A stretch of 5,813 bases of DNA from Comamonadaceae bacterium (GTDB lineage: Bacteria > Pseudomonadota > Gammaproteobacteria > Burkholderiales > Burkholderiaceae_C). How positions within the stretch are numbered: the first letter of the stretch is position 1; each line of letters opens with the position of its first letter. This document shows, one piece after another, positions 1 to 5,103 of the stretch. The notes below the pieces were generated by a model. The model was given only the letters and a program-made list of their open reading frames with translations. It ran no database searches and was not told the origin of the DNA. Location: the NCBI GenBank assembly GCA_947458345.1, contig CANHBU010000140.1, positions 1 to 5,813 of the forward strand, given 5' to 3'. A program made the translations under genes and the position numbers.

Positions 1-575
1 AGCAATTGATCGATGGCCGGGTTCTCGCGGGTCTTGGACAGCGCCCACTGCTGCGTCCAACGGCCGATTTGTCGCTGGAAGTAATTGCCGGGCTTGCCGA
101 ACTGTCCGAGCCCCAGGGCCTGGGGGTCCAGACTGTGCAACACGGCCAGGGTTTCGGCCATGGCCAGATAGATGGCGCGCCGCTCGGCCGGCTGCAGGCC
201 CGGCAGATCGTTGCGATTGAAGACCCGCCCCTCGATGCGCTCCATCACATAAAAATCGGTGCCCAGCACATCGGGCTGCTGATGCAGCAGCACCATGGGC
301 GGCACCGGCAAGGCGCTGCCACCGAGGGCCTGCATGACGCGAAACTCGCGATCGACCGCGTGCGCCGAAGGCAGCACCGGCCCGGCCGGCTTCTTGCGCA
401 GCACCAGGCGCCGGTTGTCGAAAGAGACGAAAAAAGTCGGGTTGGACTGGCCGCCGCCGATGGGCTCGATCTGCATCGGCCCGCGCAGGCCAGGCAGGCG
501 ATCGCGCAAGAAGCGCTCGAGCCGGGCCGGCTCGAAGCCCCAGGCCATGTGGCCGGCCGCATTGGACTGACTCAT
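1..575 (-). CDS. APH-fold phosphotransferase family protein (ACAD10/11-type kinase domain), N-terminal part, cut by the left window edge
   Basis: Reading the minus strand from the ATG at 575 gives an uninterrupted frame of 191 codons to the edge, beginning MSQSNAAGHMAWGFEPARLE. What is seen is the N-lobe of an aminoglycoside-phosphotransferase fold: a glycine-rich loop IGGGQSNPTFFV at about residues 39-50, the nucleotide-binding lysine region LVLRKKP (57-63), a conserved Glu in DREFRVMQAL, and the hinge FYVMERIEGRVF. The N-lobe is followed by helices with the stretch GKPGNYFQRQIGRW. The catalytic HxD and the metal-binding Asp would lie beyond the edge, so activity cannot be judged. The ATG overlaps the TGA of the SDR gene (ATGA), and AGGA sits 5 nt upstream at 584-581, which fixes the start. 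Relatives of this family stand beside or are fused to acyl-CoA dehydrogenases (ACAD10/11), and LvaA of levulinate catabolism acts on 4-hydroxyacyl-CoA. A role as a hydroxyacyl-CoA kinase is therefore an inference. Antibiotic resistance is unlikely in this context. A long open frame on the opposite strand (6-662) is a shadow of this gene. Confidence 0.88.
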   Translation of the reverse strand, partial: MSQSNAAGHMAWGFEPARLERFLRDRLPGLRGPMQIEPIGGGQSNPTFFVSFDNRRLVLRKKPAGPVLPSAHAVDREFRVMQALGGSALPVPPMVLLHQQPDVLGTDFYVMERIEGRVFNRNDLPGLQPAERRAIYLAMAETLAVLHSLDPQALGLGQFGKPGNYFQRQIGRWTQQWALSKTRENPAIDQL

Positions 576-1375
576 GTCGGTCCTGGGCTTGAGGCGGGCG
601 TGGCACCGGCGGCCGAAGGCGGCTTGCCCAACATGAAGCCGCCGTCGACCACGATCTGCTGACCAGTGACCATGCAATCGGGTTCGAGCAACCAGATCAC
701 CGCACTGGCAATTTGCTCGGGCGTGCTGATGCGGCCGAGCAGGGCGGTGGCGGAGAACTGCGCCTTGACTTTGTCGTAGCCGGCCTGGCCCAGACCGTCA
801 CGCATCCAGCGGCCCTCGATCATGCCCGGCAGCACCGCATTGACGCGCACCCGCGGCGCCAAATTGCGCGCCAGGCCCACCGTCAGAATGTTGAGCGCGG
901 CCTTGGACATGACATACGGAAAGGACGAGCCGCTGCCGGTCTGGCCCGCGATGGAGGACACACTGACGATGGCACTGCCTGGCCCCATGTGACGGGAGGC
1001 AGCGCGGGCCATCTGAAAGGGACCGACCGCGTTGACGCCATAGACGCGTAAAAAATCTTCGGCCTGCACGCCGTCCAAGTCATGCATGGGCACAAACTGT
1101 GTGGTGGCGGCGCAGTTGACCAGCCCATCGATGCGGCCAAAAGCGGCCATGGCCGCCTCGGCCACCTCACGGCAGCTGGCATCGCTGGCCACATCGCCCT
1201 GCGCTGCGATAGCCTGCCCGCCAGCGGCCTGGCAGGCCGCCACCACGCCGTCGGCCAGGGCCCGGTTGCGGCTGAAGTTGATCACGACCGACTCACCGCG
1301 GCGGGCCAGTTGCAGGGCCACCGCCTCGCCCACGCCGCTGGAGCCGCCAGTAATCAAAGTCACACGCTGGGTCAT
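572..1375 (-). CDS. SDR family NAD(P)-dependent oxidoreductase
   Basis: A 267-residue classical short-chain dehydrogenase/reductase, cytosolic, expected to interconvert a hydroxyl and a keto group with NAD(P)H. The sequence shows the cofactor loop TGGSSGVG at residues 9-16, an NCAA motif at 87-90 (usual form NNAG), the active-site Asn at N115, Ser at S141 in VSVSS, and YxxxK as Y154/K158. It also has the NAVLPG segment after beta-6 and the C-terminal VVDGGF. All four catalytic residues are therefore present. After VDGGFMLG there is an extra Ala/Pro/Ser-rich tail (about residues 251-267), which is unusual for the family. The codon directly before the ATG is an in-frame TAG, so the start is at 1375 or further in. 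The ribosome site is weak (GGA 7 nt upstream). The gene lies 48 bp after the MDR gene and shares ATGA with the phosphotransferase gene. It could be FabG-like or a 3-/4-hydroxyacyl-CoA dehydrogenase; the substrate cannot be read from sequence. Confidence 0.95.
   Translation of the reverse strand: MTQRVTLITGGSSGVGEAVALQLARRGESVVINFSRNRALADGVVAACQAAGGQAIAAQGDVASDASCREVAEAAMAAFGRIDGLVNCAATTQFVPMHDLDGVQAEDFLRVYGVNAVGPFQMARAASRHMGPGSAIVSVSSIAGQTGSGSSFPYVMSKAALNILTVGLARNLAPRVRVNAVLPGMIEGRWMRDGLGQAGYDKVKAQFSATALLGRISTPEQIASAVIWLLEPDCMVTGQQIVVDGGFMLGKPPSAAGATPASSPGPT
581..584 (-). promoter_or_regulatory. Ribosome binding site of the phosphotransferase gene
   Basis: AGGA on the minus strand lies 5 nt before the ATG at 575, within the tail-coding end of the SDR gene. 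It supports the ATGA-overlapping start of the phosphotransferase. Confidence 0.6.
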
Positions 1376-1423
1376 CTACGGGTCCAGGTTGATGAAGGGA
1401 GCAGGGTCCGGCCGTCTGACGAC

Positions 1424-2398
1424 TCAGGGCAGCACGATCAACTTGCCCTGAGCGCGCCGCTGCGACAACTCAAGGATGGCCTGAGGCGCCTCCTGCAAGC
1501 TGTAGCGGCCCGAAATCAGCGGCTTGATTTGGCCCTTGGCCAGCATCTCGATCAGGTCGCGCAGATCGACCTGTGCGGCCTGCGGCTCGCGCTGGATGAA
1601 GTCACCCCAAAACACCCCCACGATGGCGCAGCCCTTGAGCAGCACCAGGTTGAGGGGCAGGCGCGGGATCTGGCCGTCGGTAAAGCCCACCACAAGATAG
1701 CGGCCTCGCCAGGCCATGGACCGCAAGGCCGGCTCGGCGTAGTCACCGCCGACCGGATCCATCACCACATCGACGCCGCGCCCGCCAGTCAGGCGCTTGA
1801 CCTCGTCACGCAGGTTCTGCTCGCGGTAGTTGATCACTTCATCGGCGCCCTGCGCGCGGCAGGTGGCCAGCTTCTCGGCCGTGGAGGCCGCCGCGATCAC
1901 GCGCGCGCCCATGGCCTTGGCCAACTCGATGGTGGCAATGCCGATGCCCCCGGCCGCGCCCAGCACCAGCACCGTCTGACCGGGCTGCAACTGAGCCCGA
2001 TCGCGCAGCGCATGCAAACAAGTGCCGTAGGTCAAAAGCAGCGAGCCGGCCACTTCGAAGGACAGGCCTTCGGGCATGGGCATGACCTGCTCCTGCTTGG
2101 CCAAGACCTGCTCGGCAAAGCCGCCCCAGATGGTCAGGGCAATGACCCGGTCGCCGACCTTGACGCGCTTGACACCCTCACCGACGGCCAGCACTTCGCC
2201 GGCGGTCTCGCCACCGGGCGAGAACGGCGGCGTGGGCTTGAACTGGTACAGGTTTTGCACGATCAGCGCATCGGGGAAATTGACGCCAGCGGCGCGCACA
2301 CGCACCACCACCTCGCCGGCACCCGGCTGAAGGTCAGCCATGTCTTGCACGCTCAGGTTTTCAGGGGGGCCGTATTCACGGCAGATCAGGGCCTTCAT
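1424..2398 (-). CDS. NADPH:quinone oxidoreductase family protein (zinc-free MDR superfamily)
   Basis: A 324-residue cytosolic medium-chain dehydrogenase/reductase. The N-terminal GroES-like domain (about 1-125) opens MKALICREYGPPENL and carries RAAGVNFPDALIVQNLYQ at 35-52. The position where zinc alcohol dehydrogenases have a catalytic Cys is occupied by this N-F-P-D segment, which is the quinone oxidoreductase signature, so no catalytic zinc is expected. The Rossmann domain has the nucleotide loop GAAGGIG at 147-153, then AASTAEKLATCRAQGADEVI, and GGRGVDVVMDPVGG at 205-218, which is typical of NADPH-dependent members. Length is normal for the family. Members reduce quinones, enones or enoyl thioesters. 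In this cluster, reduction of an alpha,beta-unsaturated carbonyl or enoyl-CoA is a reasonable inference. The start is fixed by homology (MKAL...). The ribosome site is poor (CAGAAAG about 7 nt upstream), although the gene follows a repeat-containing 53-bp gap after the MaoC gene. Confidence 0.94.
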   Translation of the reverse strand: MKALICREYGPPENLSVQDMADLQPGAGEVVVRVRAAGVNFPDALIVQNLYQFKPTPPFSPGGETAGEVLAVGEGVKRVKVGDRVIALTIWGGFAEQVLAKQEQVMPMPEGLSFEVAGSLLLTYGTCLHALRDRAQLQPGQTVLVLGAAGGIGIATIELAKAMGARVIAAASTAEKLATCRAQGADEVINYREQNLRDEVKRLTGGRGVDVVMDPVGGDYAEPALRSMAWRGRYLVVGFTDGQIPRLPLNLVLLKGCAIVGVFWGDFIQREPQAAQVDLRDLIEMLAKGQIKPLISGRYSLQEAPQAILELSQRRAQGKLIVLP

Positions 2399-2416
2399 GG
2401 GTTAACTTTCTGGGTA

Positions 2417-2450
2417 TCTCGGGGTATCAGAATTCTCGGGGTATCGGAAT
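2417..2450. repeat. 17-bp tandem duplication between the MaoC and MDR genes
   Basis: Two adjacent 17-bp copies, 2417-2433 and 2434-2450 (plus-strand unit TCTCGGGGTATCAGAAT), differ at only one base (A/G at position 13). A degenerate third copy, TTCTGGGTATC, lies at 2408-2418. The junction creates a GAATTC palindrome at 2430-2435. The array fills most of the 53-bp gap, ending just before the stop codon of the MaoC gene and about 20 bp upstream of the MDR start codon. It has no obvious hairpin-plus-T-run, so it is not a classical terminator. It may be a slippage product or a binding site. Confidence 0.8.
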
Positions 2451-2451
2451 T

Positions 2452-2964
2452 TCAGGAACCGGCGGACGGCTTGGCGGGCGCCTGGAAGTATTGGCGGACC
2501 ACCGACTCGGCCACGCAGGCCGGCCGCTCCTGGCCTTCGACTTCCAGCGTGACCCGGAAAGTGAACTGCAGCCCGCCTTCAATGTCTTGCAACTCGGCCA
2601 GCACGAAGCGCCCGCGCACCCGGCTGTCGGCTGGCACCGGGCTGGTGAAACGCACCTTATTGAGCCCGTAGTTCAGGCCCATCTCGCAAAAGGGCAGCGT
2701 CATATGGCGCTCGTAGAACTGACCGAGCAGCGACAAGGTGAGAAAGCCGTGGGCGATGGTATTGCCGTAGGGCGATTGCTCGCGGGCGCGCGTCACATCA
2801 ACATGGATCCACTGAAAGTCACCGGTGGCCTCGGCAAACAGGTCGATGTGGCGTTGGGTGATCCGCACCCAGTCGGTCAGGAAGGCCTCGGCCCCCACCC
2901 GACTGCGGATCTCATCGACCGACTGTGCGAAGGAGCCGGCACGGCTGGCGGGGCTGGTGTTCAT
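2452..2964 (-). CDS. MaoC family dehydratase ((R)-specific enoyl-CoA hydratase-like, hotdog fold)
   Basis: A 170-residue single-hotdog MaoC-like protein. The signature ATGDFQWIHVD (residues 46-56) carries the catalytic dyad D49 and H54 of (R)-specific enoyl-CoA hydratases. It is followed by YGNTIAHGFLTLSLL (66-80), the conserved Gly/His/Gly stretch lining the CoA tunnel, and by NKVRFTSPVPADSRVRGR in the core strand region. Known members hydrate trans-2-enoyl-CoA to 3-hydroxyacyl-CoA or run the reverse dehydration. In this pathway it would process an enoyl-CoA made from the acid activated by the upstream ligase (inference). The N-terminal stretch of about 15 residues before VDEIRSRVG is probably flexible. 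The ATG overlaps the ligase TGA (ATGA at 2964-2961), and GGAG lies 8 nt upstream inside the ligase gene (2976-2973), giving strong support for this start. Confidence 0.94.
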   Translation of the reverse strand: MNTSPASRAGSFAQSVDEIRSRVGAEAFLTDWVRITQRHIDLFAEATGDFQWIHVDVTRAREQSPYGNTIAHGFLTLSLLGQFYERHMTLPFCEMGLNYGLNKVRFTSPVPADSRVRGRFVLAELQDIEGGLQFTFRVTLEVEGQERPACVAESVVRQYFQAPAKPSAGS

Positions 2965-4622
2965 GGTCGTGACTCCAAAACAGGGGACAGGCCAAGCGCC
3001 TGCTCGCGCATTTCGCGCTTGAGCAGCTTGCCATTGGCGTTGCGCGGCAGGGGTGTGGTGAGCACTGTATAGGACTCGGGCACCTTGTAGTCCGACAGCC
3101 GCGCCGCGCAGTGGGCTTTGAACTCGGCCGGCAGCTGCGCGCTTTCAGCATGACCGGGCTTGAGGCTGACAAAAGCATGCACCCGCTCACCGAGCACCGG
3201 GCAGGGCTTGGCCACCACGGCGCATTCCTGCACGCTGGCATGTTCGTACAGGGCGTTTTCCACCTCGATGGTGTAGATCTTGAAGCCGCCGCGGTTGATC
3301 ATGTCCTTCTTGCGGTCCATCACGCGCACATAGCCTTGCGCATCGATGGTACCCAGGTCTCCCGAGTGCCAGTAGCCGGCAGTGATGTTGGCCTGTGTGG
3401 CCTCGGGGTTGTCCCAGTAGCCGCGCACCACCATCGGCCCCTTGATCCAGATCTCGCCGAGCGCACCCGGCGGCAGTTCTCGACCTTCGTCGTCCATCAC
3501 ACGCATGTCCACACAGTGCAGGCTCTGGCCCACGGTGTCGTTATGAGCCCGTGTCTGGCCTGGCGGCATGACGGTGGCCGGTGAGGTGGTTTCGGTGGCG
3601 CCATAGCAGTTCATCAGCACCAGCTCGGGCACTTTTTCAGCCAGCTCGACGATGGTGGCCACCGGCATGGGCGCGCCGCCATAGGCGCCAATGCGCCAGG
3701 CGCTCAGGTCGTACTGCGCAAAGCTCGGATCGAGCAGGCACAGCTTGTACATGGCCGGCACCATCAGGCTGTGGGTGATGCGCTCGCTGCCGGCGATGCG
3801 CAGGTAGTCGGCCGCCTTGAAGGCCGGCATGATCACCATCTTGCCGGCGCAGTACACAAACGTGGTGGTCAAGGCCACCAGCCCAGTGACATGGCTCAGG
3901 GGCACTGCCGCCACGGTGGCGTCTTGCGGGCCCAGTTCCATGGCCAAGGCGAAGTGCATGGACGAATGCACGATGCCCAAGTGGGTCAGCATGGCCCCCT
4001 TGGGTCGACCGGTGGTGCCGGAGGTGTACAAGATGACCGCCGTGTCTTGCTCATGCACCTCGGTGACCGGGGCCTGCTGACCAGCACGCCCTTGATCGGC
4101 ATAGGCGCTGCTCGATGCGGCCAGGGGCCCCGCCCCCACCTGCCAACGGTGACGCAGTACGGGCAGGTCGGACGGCTGCGGCAAGACGGGGGCCAGATCA
4201 GCCTCATGAACCAGCAACATGGCGCCGCAATGCTTGAGCATATAGGTCAGCCCCGGGGTCTGCTCTCGTGTGCTCAGCGGCACCGCGATCGCGCCCAGAC
4301 GCGCCGCCGCAAACAGGGTCACCACGAATTCAATGCGGTTGCCCAGCAGCATCGCCACCCGCTCGCCGGCTTTGACGCCGACAGCGGCCATACCAGCGGC
4401 CAATTCGGCCACTGCAGCAAGCAACTGCGCATAACTCAGGCGCTCGTCACCACACACCAGCGCGCAACGATCGGGGTCACGGGCAGCGGCCTGCTCGAGC
4501 ATCTGATGCAGGCTGCGCGGGCGATCAACAAAACAAGGCTCGATGCGATCGCCGTACAGCGACTCAAGCCGAATGGCCGGGCCGACCTGATGCCAGTGGC
4601 TCAGAGGAGTGGAGGCGCTCAT
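2961..4622 (-). CDS. AMP-forming acyl-CoA synthetase / CoA ligase (ANL superfamily)
   Basis: A 553-residue adenylate-forming enzyme that activates a carboxylic acid to acyl-AMP and then acyl-CoA. All core motifs are present: the P-loop LYTSGTTGRPKG (198-209), PLSHVTGL (241-248), the YGATETTS motif (340-347), YWHSGDLG with the ribose-binding D422 (417-424), the hinge DRKKDMINRGGFKIY (436-450), and the C-terminal catalytic lysine K532 in NGKLLK. A Thr (T451) replaces the usual Pro after the hinge Tyr in the Y-P-x-E-V-E pattern. The linker at about 162-190 before the P-loop is Ala/Gly/Gln-rich. The start is 4622 (MSASTPLSHW): its ATG overlaps the TGA of the small upstream gene, and a GGGGGG tract lies 8 nt upstream. 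The frame stays open upstream to 5048, but that extension is Arg-rich, overlaps the small AtuA-related gene and has no family similarity. The substrate is unknown; a medium-chain, branched or aromatic acid is possible. AtuH is an analogous ligase of terpene clusters, but orthology is not shown. Confidence 0.95.
   Translation of the reverse strand: MSASTPLSHWHQVGPAIRLESLYGDRIEPCFVDRPRSLHQMLEQAAARDPDRCALVCGDERLSYAQLLAAVAELAAGMAAVGVKAGERVAMLLGNRIEFVVTLFAAARLGAIAVPLSTREQTPGLTYMLKHCGAMLLVHEADLAPVLPQPSDLPVLRHRWQVGAGPLAASSSAYADQGRAGQQAPVTEVHEQDTAVILYTSGTTGRPKGAMLTHLGIVHSSMHFALAMELGPQDATVAAVPLSHVTGLVALTTTFVYCAGKMVIMPAFKAADYLRIAGSERITHSLMVPAMYKLCLLDPSFAQYDLSAWRIGAYGGAPMPVATIVELAEKVPELVLMNCYGATETTSPATVMPPGQTRAHNDTVGQSLHCVDMRVMDDEGRELPPGALGEIWIKGPMVVRGYWDNPEATQANITAGYWHSGDLGTIDAQGYVRVMDRKKDMINRGGFKIYTIEVENALYEHASVQECAVVAKPCPVLGERVHAFVSLKPGHAESAQLPAEFKAHCAARLSDYKVPESYTVLTTPLPRNANGKLLKREMREQALGLSPVLESRP
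2973..2976 (-). promoter_or_regulatory. Ribosome binding site of the MaoC gene
   Basis: GGAG on the minus strand lies 8 nt before the ATG at 2964, inside the last codons of the ligase gene. It is the clearest Shine-Dalgarno match in the window and confirms the overlapping start. Confidence 0.7.
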
Positions 4623-4975
4623 GCGCGAATCCCCCCAGCGTCTTGCGGCGTAGCCAGCGTCAGCCCGTCCGGGCCGATGGTCAGATCGAGCAGCAACCAG
4701 ATAGCGGCCTTTTGCCAGTGCAGGCCCGGATGCAAAGAGGCATACACCCCGCCGGGCAGGGCCTGAGGCAAGACAAACTTCAGGGCCCGCAGACCTGGCA
4801 GCTCGTAGCGCTGCACCGGCCCGGGCACAACACGATTGAGAATCGGCTGCAGCCGCTCGGGGGTGAGCGCTCTGCACAGGGCCTCGTAGGCGGCCTGATC
4901 GCGCGCCACCAGAGACAGATCGAGCATGTCGCCCTTGTCGCCGGCGCGGCCGGCTGCGATGTCGCCGACTCTCAT
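4619..4975 (-). CDS. AtuA-related small protein (AtuA C-terminal-type ferredoxin-fold domain)
   Basis: A 118-residue protein opening MRVGDIAAGRAGDKGDMLDL. The D-I-A-x-x-R-x-G-D-K-G-D pattern (residues 5-16) is the hallmark of the C-terminal ferredoxin-fold domain of AtuA proteins. It is followed by YELPGLRALKFVL (57-69) and by ALPGGVYASL (72-81), then the strand WLLLDLTI. This domain is fused to the AtuA core in some relatives and, as here, separate in others. Its biochemical role is not known to me. The simplest inference is that it partners with the AtuA core encoded just upstream. A GGTGG at 4985-4981 is 5 nt before the ATG, and an in-frame TGA lies further upstream, so this is not a read-through continuation of the AtuA frame. 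The gene is coupled by ATGA to the ligase. There are no transmembrane segments or cysteine clusters, so despite the fold name it is not an iron-sulfur protein. Confidence 0.9.
   Translation of the reverse strand: MRVGDIAAGRAGDKGDMLDLSLVARDQAAYEALCRALTPERLQPILNRVVPGPVQRYELPGLRALKFVLPQALPGGVYASLHPGLHWQKAAIWLLLDLTIGPDGLTLATPQDAGGIRA
4631..4636 (-). promoter_or_regulatory. Ribosome binding site of the acyl-CoA synthetase gene
   Basis: A GGGGGG tract followed by A on the minus strand lies 8 nt upstream of the ATG at 4622. It favours this start over more distal in-frame ATGs up to 5048. It lies within the last codons of the AtuA-related gene, as expected for a coupled ATGA junction. Confidence 0.55.
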
Positions 4976-5049
4976 GATGCCACCATCGGCGTTGGAACCA
5001 CCGGGCGCGCAGCACTCTCAATGCGTCGGTGTGGTGCAGCGCAAGCAAA

Positions 5050-5087
5050 CCTTGGATTCATGACAGGGCCTTGGATGAGTGATCAAG
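5050..5087. repeat. Short direct repeat in the AtuA/AtuA-related gap
   Basis: CCTTGGAT (plus strand) occurs at 5050-5057 and again at 5069-5076, 19 bp apart (just under two helical turns). The 19-bp blocks resemble each other only weakly outside the 8-bp core. Small palindromes TCATGA and TGATCA lie just after each copy. The motif is inside the 128-bp non-coding gap (4976-5103). It could be an operator half-site pair, a degraded duplication or chance. Confidence 0.4.
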
Positions 5088-5103
5088 CGGTCAACGGCCT
5101 GGC

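Noticed and set aside
1..575. Aminoglycoside resistance determinant
   Set aside because: The fold is shared, but the sequence style and catabolic neighbours fit the ACAD-associated phosphotransferase family.
6..662. 218-codon plus-strand open frame at the left edge
   Set aside because: It is antisense to the phosphotransferase and the SDR end; the minus-strand frame has clear APH-fold motifs and a ribosome site.
1376..1423. Repeated GGGTCC (1380-1385, 1404-1409) in the MDR/SDR gap, considered as an operator or terminator
   Set aside because: Six-base repeats are expected by chance in GC-rich DNA; no hairpin followed by a T-run is present.
1082..2671. 529-codon plus-strand open frame
   Set aside because: It runs antisense across the start of the SDR, the whole MDR gene, two gaps and the end of MaoC; its His/Gln/Gly-rich composition is typical of a GC-rich shadow frame.
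3771..4766. 331-codon plus-strand open frame
   Set aside because: It is antisense to the ligase and AtuA-related genes, His/Gln/Gly-rich, with no recognisable domain.
4623..5048. 142-residue N-terminal extension of the acyl-CoA ligase frame (ATG at 5048)
   Set aside because: It is Arg-rich, overlaps the AtuA-related gene in another frame and matches no ligase feature; the family N-terminus begins at 4622, with an ATGA junction and ribosome site.
5066..5094. Possible sigma-70 promoter with TTGACC (5094-5089) in the 128-bp gap
   Set aside because: No acceptable -10 hexamer at 16-18 bp spacing; nearest AT-rich hexamers match only about half the consensus.
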